Shown: positions 39,701 through 52,197 of the stretch, piece by piece | Layout: every line of letters starts with the position of its first letter | Numbering within the stretch: position 1 is the first letter of the stretch | Assembly: GCA_008508345.1 (NCBI GenBank) | Contig: QNGE01000763.1 | Location: 94,250-158,249, forward strand | Source: Paragonimus westermani | Lineage: Eukaryota; Platyhelminthes; Trematoda; Plagiorchiida; Troglotrematidae | Length of the DNA: 64,000 nt | Direction: 5' to 3' | Translations under genes and position numbers: made by a program | The notes under the pieces: generated by a model | Seen by the model: the letters and a program-made list of their open reading frames with translations, nothing else | Told to the model about the DNA's origin: nothing | Databases searched by the model: none

Positions 39701-41768
39701 GCACCTTGGGTCTTGTTTACATACATACAAAACATACATCCGGTTTCCGCCAAAAACTTGAGAGCAAAAAACGGAAGTTCACTAAACCAAGTATCTTTTG
39801 GGAACAATCTTTCAAGTTATATCAAGTATATACTGTATGGGCAAAGCTGTATGGTGAAAAGGATGGTAAGAATGATACAAACATGGTGGAAATGATTTTG
39901 GGCACCAATCCAAGTTCACGTTCGAAGATAGTATTGCACAATACGAAGGAAGTGTGGTTCATAGTGTTCTTTGCGCACACAAAAGAAGACGCCACTAATT
40001 GTTTTTTAGCACCTCCGTATTTCAAAACATTCTGGCGTTTCTTGTTATGCAGCGAGTACGAAGTGATCTCTGGTTCGCAGCCTAGCAACTACTGAAATCT
40101 GTCAGATATTAACTATTAGCTTAAGTCTATCGAATTACTACCTATGTGTAAATACATAAATAAAAGTGATTTTGCGCACGAACAAACTGATTGCTTATCA
40201 GGTGAAAACTTTCTTCGAGTGATTGAGTAGGTCAAAAGACAAACTGGACATCACTCAGAATAAACTGTAGCACTCAATTAGAAGTTTCAGTTAACCTACC
40301 CTTAGAAGGAGCTTCTACCTGAATTTCTTCAATGTTAGCGCTTACTAGCAGAACTGGTTTTTTTACACTACACCGAAAGTGTAAGCAATATTTGTTAACA
40401 ATATTCATCTGGAAGTGTTGTTTACGTTACATTCTTTTAACGAACATCAAAGGAGACCGGTCCGTGTGAAACTTCCCGCGATACTCTTCGGACACAGTTG
40501 AGCTCCTGTTTTTGTTTAAAAGCGGTCGTCTATCCAACTGCATTCAATTCAGTATTTTTCAAAATCAGTTTTTTGTGAGCTATTTCTTTTGAGGAAGCAC
40601 TTCTGACTGTATGGAAAAATTACTCAATCCAAGTCTATTCCTCAGTATACTATCAAAAACCTGAGGGTATGGAAACCTGCTGAGCCACAAATGTTTACAA
40701 TGAACTGACTGACCCATGGGGTATCTGTAGGACGTTGGCACCTGAAAATAAAGACGAATCAACTGGCTCCTAAAGGATTGAAAATCGGATTTGTTGTCTA
40801 AGATTGTTCCCTAAACCCAGGATCTGTCTTTGCATTCTATTAAGTTATAACCCACATATATTTGATGAGTATAACCGTGCAAAATCCCTCTGGTTATTAT
40901 GTCTTTGCGATCCACTGCAGTGTGTGATTGACGGAAAGCAGCGAAATGAACTAAGGGTTTAATTAATGGTGTAAAACGGTTCTAATTTCGGTTTTCTAAT
41001 ATATGTACACATAGAGATAAACATAGTTTATAGTTCATCATAATCTTTAAACCTAGCGGTACTTTTCCAAAAAAATCGTAATACTTAAGTTTGTTACAAC
41101 AGTGTTCCGCATGGTAGCATAACACGTATTTGGACTGTGTTCCCGAGTCAATCGAAGCAAAGTTGTGCATTATTAATGTCCTCTAACAATTGTGAGGTTC
41201 GAATAAGTGTGTATGAGGATATCAGCTTCCAGCAGCGCTAACAATTACTGCAACCATCAACTGTTCAAACTCTGAAACCAGAAACACGATGGATTTCACC
41301 AGAAAGGTGAATAGACAGCCTCTGCTAAACACAAATACGTAAAATGTGGCTTAACATAAGCTTATTCTCAACAATCGAAACCTCTGTGGTTGTTCTAGAT
41401 ACTGAATTATTCACGAGAGGCTTAAAGCCCTACGGTGATATCAATAATTATGAAAGCACAGATTTCAGCACTAACTCTTTACCTCCTTCATCTTTCTACA
41501 ACCGCATCATTTCTTTACTGTTCCAGGAAGCCCAACCTCTGTACAAGTGTAAAGGGTATAACGATTTACATTCACTGCAGCATTTCGACTTTGACACTAC
41601 TCGTCCCCTTGATTCCGTCAAACCTAAAGCGCAGCCCTCGTGATGCAGCTACAAAATGAATCACGTGCCAACAGAGTTGTAATGATTGTTGGTAATGGTA
41701 ATCTGCTGATTTCGTTGCGTTTCTTGATGTCGGAAGGAAGTCCAGCAATTAAAAGTTTTAAAACAAAT
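36729..41768. other. Unassigned intergenic DNA
   Basis: I recognise no gene. Frames of 121 codons (38712-39077, -) and 129 codons (39706-40095, +) have no motif I can name, and the second is also open on the opposite strand. Frames at 41344-41643 and 41640-42053 (+) overlap by ATGA, but the second contains a dispersed repeat, so a gene pair is unlikely. Confidence 0.45.
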
Positions 41769-41869
41769 GCTTACTGCTACCAGTACCAGGTCTTCTTATT
41801 ACTTGCGTGGGAGGGTTCAATTCAAGTTCGATTTCTAGGGCTAATCGAAGTCCCTAATTCCGAGTATCA
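41769..41869 (+). repeat. Dispersed 100-bp repeat, copy A
   Basis: This 101-bp segment recurs at 57321-57406 with about five mismatches and a 15-base gap, the segment missing there being CTTCTTATTACTTGC or a shift of it. It contains GGGTTCAATTCA, which could be a pol III B box, but no A box is evident upstream. The family is unknown. Confidence 0.75.
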
Positions 41870-44800
41870 CAAGAGTGAAGTGCCCAGATTTTCTGATGAG
41901 ATGATCTGTTCGTTGCAACTGCTGTCACATCTATGTGTTTATACACAAACATCACCGGGTCTGGACAGTATTCAGAATAACTATATGTTCATCCTTTGTC
42001 TGAGACGATTTCACACTAGGAGTGATTATACTACAATTATTGGGTCCCAATAATGCCTGGAATGATTGCTTTGTTGTTTGGTCACTATAACCACGATTTC
42101 AGTTCAAAAATTCCACCAATATAGCTTCAGGATTTCCTCCGCTTACTTTATGCTATTAAAATTAATGTTACGGCTCACCTTGTAGCGCTGAATGACTCCA
42201 ACGCTTTAAGAAATTGTCCCGACTTGACTAAAATATACCTTCCCTTAACGTTGGTAGCTGTGCTAAATATCCAACAACCATGATCGATGAACCCAAAAGC
42301 TTCAAGAAGGGTCCACCATCAATTTCACCTTAAAGGCTTTCCAATGAAAGACAATCAATTAACTCAGAGTTTAGTTTGAACAACTTTTTCGTTATTCTGC
42401 TAGTGAATGAACAAAATTTGTCCTTCACACTAAACTACCCAAAAGATTAAGGCACAATTCTGTTTGTTTCTAACCTAACAAACAACTCGGCAGCTGGCTG
42501 TTACAAAATCAGTAGTTTCTACATGATAGGGAACCTACCCCAAGTTGTCAATCACTTTCGAATAGCGTATAATTGATTGCGATAGTTGCCCTAGTTACAA
42601 TGTGCGTCGACTGTTGACTATTTTGGAATTATACCAGTCTACTATTCACAGCAGCACGAAGGAAACGTCATAATTTTATCGTGTTATCATTGGTTGAGGA
42701 CACCGTGGGAGTCCGCTTATGTTGCATTAATTAATTGCGAACCATTCGTGGTCAGTGTGGACGTGACTAATCTCTTTACCTGGGTGTTTTTCGCACATCC
42801 CTGATAAGGAGGATGGTACAGAAAGGAAGCTTTATGTTTATGTATTTTTCTCTCTTTGGACGCAAGCACACGAGTTCTGAAACCACGAAAGAGTGGCTTA
42901 CATTTTCTCCTGTCACTTCCTGTTTGAACAGCATTGTAGCATAATATGCACGTTCTTTCTATGTCGAAATAAATGCCTGGGTGAACGAAGCGCTGCATAC
43001 ATTTTAGTGAACTAATCTGTGAACGTCATCGTGTCTTTCAGTATGGTGATTTACGACCACATTTTCAACCCACCATGTCTACCAAACGCCCTTCCATAAT
43101 CACTTTTGTGTCTGAGTGTCATCTAAATGTGACGTGCTGGTCTCTGAAATATCCGGGCCAAGTGTGGTTTTCGATTTACTCTTGACAGAATGTTCCCCAT
43201 CGTTGTTGTGTGCGCGTCAAGGCCGTCTGCGTGTTCCGCACTCGTGCCGAGACTCAAGCTGCGTTCCGATTGGTCGCGCTTTCAACGGCCAACGCCACAT
43301 CCGTCCACGCTGCCGCCTATAGGCGTGACAACATGGTTTGTACTTCTCCGGAGTCACGTGTTGATCGCACTGTTGATTGCACCGAATGGGACTACAAAAT
43401 TTAGTCACACCACTGACTACTTTTCATACGGTCTTCTAGGGAACATCTGGTTGACGGTTGGGAGAATGCCGATATGACATTTTTACGAATGAAGGAAGCT
43501 GCACGAGATTGTCAGCGGACACCTTCTAGAACCAGAATAAACGGCTTGGTTACTCAGCTTTTCGTTCAACTTACTGATTTTTTTTATACATCTTCTGCAC
43601 AGTTTAATTATTCCGCTGTAGATCTTAGACCAGGTCACTTCGCGCGCCAACGTACTGAATGACCTTACAAGGCATTAGTGGATGTCGGGTCAATGCTCCA
43701 AAAAATTAACCCTATTTTTCCTACCTACTTCTGTGATTATTTGTGAGTCTACTGCAATTCGTACTTCGTCCAAGTTGTTATGAGAAAACACTGATCAAGC
43801 AGGATGCTGCCCGTTTCTCACTTCGTTTGCATTTTATTCTTCTGCCCCCGGCTTTGTGACCAACCACACTTGTGGCAACAAAAGCTGTGATATTACCTCA
43901 AATGGCGTAGCAAAACATTCATAATCAGAGTCTACTCCATAAACTGTTACACAGCATTTTTCAGTCTTCGCCTTGACATTCACACCATACCTCTGGCAGG
44001 TTTATTAGGGGAGTATCGCCTGCTTCATTCACAGGCAGCTCACGGGCCTGCTAAGGCAACCCTGGGCCATCTTCGATTAAACGGAGCCCAGTCACCACGT
44101 CTTGACCAACGGATTTAAATGACTTGTTATTTCTGGTTCTAGGTGTTCCCAGCATACTCATTATGATCATTGAATTTGGACATCTGACAACTTAAGCAGG
44201 ACAATTAAAATCTCCGTTACTCTCTCTGAGCTTTGTTAGAAAGTTTTCATCTTCTCGTATACTCTTCTAACAGGGTGTGTTGTTCACTTATTACCTCTGC
44301 AGGGTCTCTTGGAAAGCAGTGGGAAAATTGTCGACGGTATCGGAATCCAAACTCGGCGGTGAATGTACGCGATTCATTCGTAAGCAAAGTTCTTTACGAT
44401 AATCATCAGTCTTCGCAATCCTATTTATTCCAGTGTTTATCACAAATATTTTCAGTGGACCTACAAAGCGTTTTACAACCCCGTACTCAGCTTATTTATT
44501 TTATAACACAGCTAAAATACGTACACATGAGTACGGTCTTCTTACTATCCCACTCGAACGTGTCTTCGTCATACTATATTTCAAACGAAATTTTTTGTTT
44601 GATTGATTTTTTTCTTCTAAATCGAGTCGTTCTTCTGACAACGGTGACATCCAATTATTTGGATGAAGAATCCACAACTTTTCCTGACTCAAATCCCATC
44701 CCAGATTGCTAAGACTTGCCGATAAGTTTTACGAATCACTTCCGTTTCGCGTCAAACAACAGTCAGTGTGTTTTGGCTTCATTGACTTCTTAATGTCTAG

Positions 44801-45321
44801 GCTGTTAGAGGGCAAATATCTGTGTATGCCACTCGGTGATGAGGTTGTGGACTAAGCAAAAGGTCTGGCAGAGTGCTTTCTGTTCAACGGTAACAATTAA
44901 ATAAACCAAACAGAAATTGACTCTCGTCCATGCTTTAAATTAAAGAACGATCACTTTTTGTTCAGGGTAGTTTTAGGTCAAAGCTTTCCGATCAGTAGGT
45001 GGGATGGTCCCAGCACTATAGTTTTCGTACAAACAAGGAGGGGTATGAAAAACTATGAATTTTAATAAAGAACTGGCAGTGATGAATGATCATCTCGGAG
45101 TAGATCGGTGTTCATTAGGCTAACCCAATGCGCCAGCGCCCGTGAACGTAAAAACACACGAAAGAACTGCATTATTTTCAAAGATTCATTGTAAACAAAA
45201 TGTTTTCAGTTGGGGGCGAACCGACGACAGATGTGTGACGTCACAACGCGGTTCGTTCAGGGTGAGCTGAGTCACGAACTAGTGACGGTAGCTCAAATAT
45301 TTTACAAAGTATATAGATGGA
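41870..45321. other. Unassigned intergenic DNA with a CpG-rich patch
   Basis: I recognise no gene. The sub-segment at about 43185-43410 is GC- and CpG-rich compared with its flanks and gives several overlapping frames on both strands. It could be an old LTR or a promoter-like island. A 159-codon plus-strand frame at 44233-44712 is the longest here. It has no motif I recognise and its opposite strand is partly open, so I do not call it a gene. Confidence 0.45.
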
Positions 45322-45550
45322 AAATCACTCACAATTGATCACAGTAATAGCATTCCCACAGACTTTCCAGTCGGCACTTTTCACAAACAGGCACAAGACT
45401 CGAGTTTCGCTCTCGTTACAACTCGTGATTGGTGCATATCCACGTCTCGGCCAGAAACAGTTCTCCGACCACTGCACCACTGACCTCATATTAGGCACGA
45501 CGGAATTATCAAATCTAAACGCTCAACCACTTTTGCGTGTGAGCAATGAT
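45322..45550 (-). mobile_element. tRNA-derived SINE, copy 3 (deletion in tRNA head)
   Basis: The body matches copy 1 closely (CGAGTTTCGCTCTCGTTA; ATTAGGCACGACGGAAT; CGCTCAACCACTTTTGCG). A deletion of about 30 bases joins the B-box side (GTCTCGGCCAGAAACAG) almost directly to the A-box side (CCACTGCACCACTGACCTC), so the internal promoter is destroyed. It is useful as a datable, non-autonomous and silent copy. Confidence 0.75.
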
Positions 45551-47940
45551 CTGGTTGCCCGATCGCTTCGAGAGAAGACATAGTAACTGTCCTGTTAATT
45601 CCAAACGATGACCCCTCGGCCAGAACTTCTCTCCAGGATGATATCACAGAAATCGTCAAATTGTTTGGCGATATTTTGATTACTGATGAGTAAATGATGG
45701 AAGTGTTCCCGATGGCGAAGTCTTAAGCCACTGACGAATGAGTGGCTCTAATTTTGCTCGTAAAGTTGAAACAACGATAAATGGAGCACGCTCTTACTCA
45801 TCAAACTGCGGGTTTTTTGTGGATTGTTTTATATAAGACCTCTTAGGAAGCTCTGTGTAGCCTGCAGCCTTGGACAGATGTGTCAATCCTTAGCTATGTG
45901 TTGACTAATTTACTGAACAGAGACCGGCTCCACGTGAACTCTACAGCACGTGACAATAACATCCACCTTCAGTTGATTCGCAACGAGGAGGATCTTATCA
46001 TTCTGATTCAGATTGATCGTACAACAGCCATGAGACTAGATTATGGAAATAAACTGTACTGCTCATCAACTCTAAAATTCCAACGCATCTTTCGAAAACG
46101 TTGGTGACGTACAACATTCATTAGAGCCTCTGAAATGTAGAGTCCTCCACATCGCGTACATTGCACCGGTCAAGCTTATCACGGAGGAGGAATGTGTTTA
46201 ATTTACTACAGAACGTATCTGACACATTTGTATAAATGTTAGACCAGGTGCAGCAGCAGAACAGATCGGAGAATGCACACACGGGTCAAACATCACATCC
46301 CAGTCAGTGTCCGTCGAATTCTCGTGTGTCCTCTAACGCCCCAGTATAGTAGAACTTCGTGGCACATTAATGTGGACAGGAGTCAACGAATGGACTTATG
46401 GGCCTTAATGAATAAGGACGCCGATGTTTCTAACGACTGAATTGTTCAAAAATAGAAGGCGTTACTTTTGCAAGGGCGGTAATCATTAACAGTTGGTGAT
46501 CACCCTTACATACATTTTAATGACTCACTCATTATTAGTAGATAGCCCTAGTAACTGATCTGCATTTCCATGCTTACTTGCGGTTATTGAGCGTTGGATT
46601 TTACTCGAAATACCCTTCGAACGCTGCGGTATAAGCCCTCGTACAAGTGACCAGTGGCGGAATGTATTTGATTGTGCAAACCCATTCTTTACGTTAATTC
46701 TTTCGCCGGAGTAGCTTAAAACCGGTTCTAAACCCGTCTTCCTACGATATACCGAAGCTATACTAAGTAGGACACCCACGCTACTTAATATTCGTCATTC
46801 AAAGAAATCTGTTCATAAAACTCGTCCTAGTTACCTCTATATACGTGACGAATGGAAGCCCTATTAAAATTGGGATAGACTTACAAGTGAAGAACAGGAC
46901 ATTTTGCAATCGTAATGTTCAATATTGCATACATGAATTAGGGTACAGCCTGAGACCAACCTTGTCTCAAACGGCAACTGTTCTGAAACCACCAAGGGTC
47001 TATACACACTCCCGCATCTTCGCCTGTATGAAAGTATGTAATTCTATATAAGTGAACCTATTGAATCATCCAAACATTCCATGTACCGTCTACAACGATC
47101 CACTTCTCACATATTCGAACGCCCCGGTTGTATTTCTAAACAAGTCTTACGGCAATTGAAGAAAGTGGCGAACACTGTATCGGTCGTACAGCGAATAACC
47201 CAGAATTGGCACTGCACTAATGTACTTATGTACTAAGACGAGTTAGTAGGATTTTTGTTAAAGTTTTTCCACAGAGCCTTACTGAGCCAACTCACAGATA
47301 CTTGCCCATTGTTTCCCTCCCTTTTGGATGAAGGTACTTTGAGATATTATGATGGTGTTTTCACTTCACAGATGGAGTGAACTAGCTTCAATAACGACGC
47401 ATGAATATTTACCCTGATAAGCCGTATTAACTTGAAACGTTTTAATTTCGGATTTGTCTACTGGCCCTCTGCGCTCTTGTGAAATCCTCATGCGTTGAGG
47501 ACGAGCAATCACATTATACTACTTGCACCGCTACTACACAGTAATGGAGAAAGAGCATGGATTTTGACATCGAAATGGTCGTGGGAAAAAGACAAGATGG
47601 AACATTTCAATGCGGCATCGCATGAAATGACTCTTGCTAGATAAAGGAACTGAGCATGGGCGATCGTGGCAACCGTGAGGTTCTGAGACGAGTGTCGCAT
47701 GCAGTTGTGTGTTATTGTTTGTGGTTCTGTTGAGACGCATAACCCATGGATTGTGCCATCCACGTTCTTGGCTCACAACACTCGGATTTGGTAAAGTGAT
47801 CTTCGTTGAAGTTGTGTGATTTTCCAGTTGTTCTAGAGGGTTGTGATGATTATCAGTTGTGTGCGTGGAACAATTTAATATCAATTATCATCCTTACTAA
47901 TCATTTCAGTAGACAGAACTGACGAATCGAAAAATGCCTA
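45551..47940. other. Unassigned intergenic DNA
   Basis: I recognise no gene or repeat. Two overlapping minus-strand frames at 47509-47884 (84 and 116 codons) lack nameable motifs. Confidence 0.45.
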
Positions 47941-48795
47941 TTGCAAATCAGACAACTTCCTGTGTTCTCTACAATCGCTACAGTCTCACAACAACCAAAT
48001 TTGTTTCTACACCGGTCATCAACGCTTCCGCCAAGTCAGTTACTCGGTTGCTATTTAAAGCTAGAAGACTTGAGGCAACAACTGCAATGGTTAAGAGAAC
48101 TTAAGTCCAAACACGTAGTTATACTTAAGCCTGATAAAGGTTCCGAGGCCGTCATTCTAGAAAAGGATGCGTATGAAAAGAAGTTGTTATCCACAGTTTC
48201 AGCGAACAGAGAGATTGGACAATGTTACCGAAATAGAGGACCGCATAGAACGACATCTTCAGCTGCCCTTACAGTTTCGGATTATTGACGAATTGGCGCA
48301 TAAATCTCTTAAGCCGTGCGGGTCGTCAACACCTCAACTTTACGGCCTACCGGAGACCCACAAGTCTCGGATGCTGCTTAGGCCAATTTGGGCAATGGCA
48401 AACTCCATTTACCATAAATTAGCACGCTCATTGGTGGCTATTATAACCCTAGTAAAACAGAAATTTCAGACAAACTCCATTAAATATTCCACTGAATCGA
48501 TCAGTGACCTAGACGGAATCAATCTTACTAACGAACTGATTTGCTTTATAGATGTTCAGTCACTTTTCAAAAATGTTCAGCCGCATGAAACGATTGACTA
48601 CATTTGCGAGCTCGTTGAAGTGAGTCACATTTCGTCGCCGCTTCCTAACGACATATTGAAAGAAACTTTGCTGCTCTGTACTGTCTTGAACAGTCCTACC
48701 GTCAAATAGACGGAGTCGACATGGGAAGTCCACTAGTTCCCAGCTTAGCGGACTTCCTCGTGCTACACCATCTTCCATATCTGTTTCCATTTTAG
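47941..48795 (+). mobile_element. Penelope-like element PLE-4, third lineage, N-terminal and RT part
   Basis: Two overlapping frames carry PLE landmarks in order. V-V-I-L-K-P-D-K-G, with D-K-G at 48133-48141, is in the first frame (47941-48288). After a frameshift near 48200 the second frame (48167-48709) holds L-Y-G-L-P-E-T-H-K (48338-48364), R-P-I-W-A-M-A-N-S, and F-I-D-V-Q-S-L-F-K-N-V (48545-48577), which includes the first catalytic Asp. A further frame gives M-G-S-P-L-V-P-S-L-A-D-F at 48721-48756. The similarity then stops, before any YxDD, at about 48790, where LINE sequence soon follows. The wording of the motifs (GSEAVILEKDAY) differs from PLE-1 and PLE-6, suggesting a separate lineage. 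The thumb and nuclease are absent. Confidence 0.85.
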
Positions 48796-48859
48796 GCACA
48801 AGGTTTTCCATTACATGCTAAAGCAAATCACTTTNCCTATCAGCGGAACCTGCGCCATC

Positions 48860-49362
48860 CGAGTTGTCTCCATCTGCAATATCTAAGACGCGTCTTGGGT
48901 ATTCGGTGGTCGGACATGATTTCGAACACTCAGGTACTGTGTCAAGAGGACATGAACGAGATGGAAGTTATACCGATGTTCAGTCAGCTTTGTTGGCTAG
49001 GTCACGTCCGTCGGCTGAGCGATGACCGTATTTCAAAGCAGCTACTACACTGGTAGGTGAAATCGGGTAAGCGAAATCTCGGTCGTCAAAAACTGGCACC
49101 AATATGCTAGTCAGATAAGTCTTTTATTTCGTAACATTGATTCCAGATCTTCGGGGTACGTACGGTTGAACCGGATGGTTCGAAGAAATATGATCCGGAC
49201 GGGTGTCCGGAAGCTCAGTGGGCAACAGCTGCACGGCCGGGGACAGAAGCACGCTGTACGCAAAAGAGATATCAATGTCATAGTTCACGGTGACACGACT
49301 ATATGGCATTGCGATTTGTGCGGCCGCGAGTGCGCTGACCACCTGGGCTTAGTAGGTAACGA
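48860..49362 (+). mobile_element. LINE (RTE/non-LTR) 3' coding fragment with zinc-finger end
   Basis: The first part reads L-R-R-V-L-G-I-R-W-S-D-M-I-S-N-T and L-C-W-L-G-H-V-R-R-L-S-D-D-R-I, followed after a stop by K-S-G-K-R-N-L-G-R-Q-K (about 48883-49094). This is the region after the RT palm of many animal non-LTR retrotransposons (RR-LGI-W ... LRWLGHVxRMxDxRxP). A second frame (from about 49130) continues with N-R-M-V-R-R-N-M-I-R-T-G-V-R-K-L and W-H-C-D-L-C-G-R-E-C-A-D-H-L-G-L-V-G at 49304-49357. That is the usual C-terminal CxxC zinc finger, with the distal His pair not intact. The catalytic RT and APE domains are missing. Short 3' fragments of this kind fit LINE 5' truncation, or loss at the junction with PLE-4. 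Confidence 0.82.
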
Positions 49363-51224
49363 AATTACCGTCGTCGAAGAGATAACGAGTACGTTACGGT
49401 CGAAGCAGTTGTATCGTTATCGCTATTTGCATTTTTTTACACTCCAATGTTTTATGCTCATGGCTGAGAAGACCATCGTCATTCGGCAAATCACTCTTCT
49501 CCCTTTGCAGGAACTTGGGTTTATGTGGCCTTCTAACTTTCCTGCTCCTCAGCTCTGTTGGTGTTTCGTTTGGTGAATGTGTTGTTTGTTTTTTCCAGTC
49601 CAATCTCACATATTGTTTATCCTCCATATCCTCCCTAGGGCGCGCTAAAATATACTTTTATACGGGAATGTTTCTTGCATTATATCTTCAACATTTTTCT
49701 TCCCAGTCTAGATCTTACCGTTGGAGTCTCCCTCTGTTCAGTTCCCGAGAGATAAGGGTTTCATTTTCGAGCTAGCCTATCAACTGGCTAATCAGCATTG
49801 ACCGGTTGGACCAAAAACACCTCACTGACCTGCCTCTTATTCTTAGTCCTTCCAGTTTACACCGAATATGTGGTGTGTGATTGAAGTCACAAGTGGCTAA
49901 TCCTCAAAGAATGTCCCCATCACGTGTGCACGTACGTATGTATTATGTATTATGGTGCAATATTGCAGTTTTGTCGACCGTCAGCTTTAATTTTAATACC
50001 TTGTGGATCCAAAACTAGGAAACTAACATGGCTGCCTGACCTAATTAATATATCTTGTTCAGATTCAACCAGTAAAGAACGGAACACAGGTTCGTACTTG
50101 CGCGTACTTGTGAATGAACACTGAGTACATTCATTCTGCTGCTACCGTACACATACACATTGAATGAAAGCATATAAAGCGTCACGCTCACAGTTCAAGA
50201 TGTTTGCTCTCAAACTGACAGCACAATCTCCCCGCTTTAAGCACTGTGACTCAATTTCTACACCTAATGCTCTTCAATTAGAATACTGTTCTTCACCTGC
50301 ATTCTTACTACCCATTTTTCATCATGGTACCTCATTTTTGAAACGTCAAACTCCCACCCAAATTTTAAATATTGTAGCTTCAGATTTATCAGATATCGAC
50401 CATTCTATTGTGACATTACCTCACAAAAATTACACATCATTGGTGAACAGTTTACAGAAGAAACAGAATTTATGTGGCCCTAAATTTTAACTGCTTACCT
50501 CCAAATGATGAGATAACCAAATTGTTATTTGATAATGCGAGTAAATAAAAATTGCCCCATCCAAAATATGTTAGCTGTTGTCTCAGAATCCTTCACAAAC
50601 AAAGTGTCCGGTGCATTTTTCAGTCTGTTTTTAAAAACGTTGACCTTAACCTACACGGTTGACCAAAGGTAGTTCGCTTCCACCCGTGGTGAAATAATGC
50701 AATTTTTCCCCACACGTTTAGGACAGAAAGCTCAGTAACTGAATAAGCGAATAAATTAAATCGCATCGGGTCTATCCTTGAATATTTGCAGAATCCGTCA
50801 TGATTCTCGGCTGTACGCAGTCTATTGGGGCAGCTGTAAGCCTACTGATTCGGGGCAAAACAACACAGAATACTGAAGGTTTACTCAGACAAAGCTGGTC
50901 CTGTACATAATTAATTGATGGTTAGCAAAGTATACAACTTACAACCAAGTGAACTCTGAGCAAGGAACTCAACCGTCAACAGATATTGGTCAATAATTTG
51001 GTAACGGAGTGAGATGGTACAAAATAAACAAATAGGGGAGAGTTCAAACGAGAGTTCGTAGCACACATTCATAGTATGTTACGTGTAACAACGTGAGAAG
51101 CGTTCGGCCAGTACTTAAGGTAATCAATACATGTGGGTACATATAACGGACCAACAGTATGATAGTTTGATCAACAAGACATAAGTAGAGGAGCAATTGA
51201 GATTGGCATTGTGCAGGCCACCGA

Positions 51225-51285
51225 CCGTGCATGGGTAGCCGGGTGTGAAAGTTCGGTGGTTCGAGTCTTCGGCCGGTCCTTTTGC
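51225..51285 (+). repeat. tRNA-like segment with B box and T-run
   Basis: GGTGGTTCGAGTCTTC contains a near-consensus pol III B box (GGTTCGAGTC) and is followed by CCTTTT, a possible pol III terminator. I cannot fold a cloverleaf: the acceptor-stem halves do not pair and the A box is poor. It may be a SINE head of a second family or a tRNA pseudogene. Confidence 0.25.
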
Positions 51286-52171
51286 CATCGTACTCTCAGT
51301 TTCACTTGCAGTGATCTAAACATAATTTTCATTTATTCTGGTCAGAATCAACAATACTTGTAAAGTTACACCAGACTGTTTGTCATCACTTTCACTGTTC
51401 GGGGAAATTGGACGTTTATCCCGGTGAACAATGAAACGAGCCTGTAAATTGCAATTCACTAAATCTGAGTGCTAACATTTAATCCGTAAATGTTTTTAAA
51501 CTTCAGTTACTAAAGAATAACAAATGCACACAAAAACTGCACGCAACAGACAAAACAACCGGGTGCGGAAAGTGATAAGAGTGCCACTTTTCACAAGTCC
51601 TAATATATGAGAGGGCCTGTTTGTAACCATTAAACCAAGAGAGTCACCTCCAACAATATTTCTTCTCTTTTCGTGACCCTCCGATAGAAAATAACCTAAC
51701 CCAACATCAAGAACATCTGTTTATAGAGGGATAGGAAAATTTTCGTCACAAATGAATGCAGCCGACAAAGAAACGGTATCATGTTGAAAAACGTCGTGTT
51801 CTCTCAAAGACAACAAACGAGAAATTCTGTCACGTTACTTCGGTTGAAACTCAAGAAACTACGACGAAATTCTTGGCACTCCCGGAAGCATAAAGAAAGA
51901 TACAAGAAACATTCAAACTGTTCTACGATGTTTGTTTCAGGACACTCCAAAATAGCACGTGTTTTTTCTTTGTCAATTTCTATGACAACATTCAAATCAT
52001 ATGATTCAGAATGTAGACTTCTGAATCAATGCACAAATGGCTCTAAAGGTTAGAACAAGGGTTGCACTCACTTATTCATTGGAGTTAGAATGCGGATTTA
52101 ACTTACGGTCCAACGACACATGACATGATCTTATGTATCACGGCCTTTCAAATCAGATACCGCACGCGTAA

Positions 52172-52197
52172 TGCAGTTATGCTGCAGTTATGCTGCG
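52172..52197. repeat. Short tandem repeat, 11-base unit
   Basis: TGCAGTTATGC occurs twice head to tail (52172-52182, 52183-52193), followed by a partial third unit. Confidence 0.8.

Noticed and set aside
41344..42053. Two ATGA-overlapping frames (99 and 137 codons) as a translationally coupled pair
   Set aside because: The genome is animal-like, and the second frame runs through a dispersed repeat found again at 57.3 kb, so the frames are accidental.
44233..44712. 159-codon plus-strand frame as a gene
   Set aside because: It has no recognisable domain, low-complexity hydrophobic wording, and an open frame on the opposite strand within it.
51225..51285. A functional tRNA gene
   Set aside because: A B box and T-run are present, but acceptor and D stems cannot be paired; kept only as a tRNA-like repeat.
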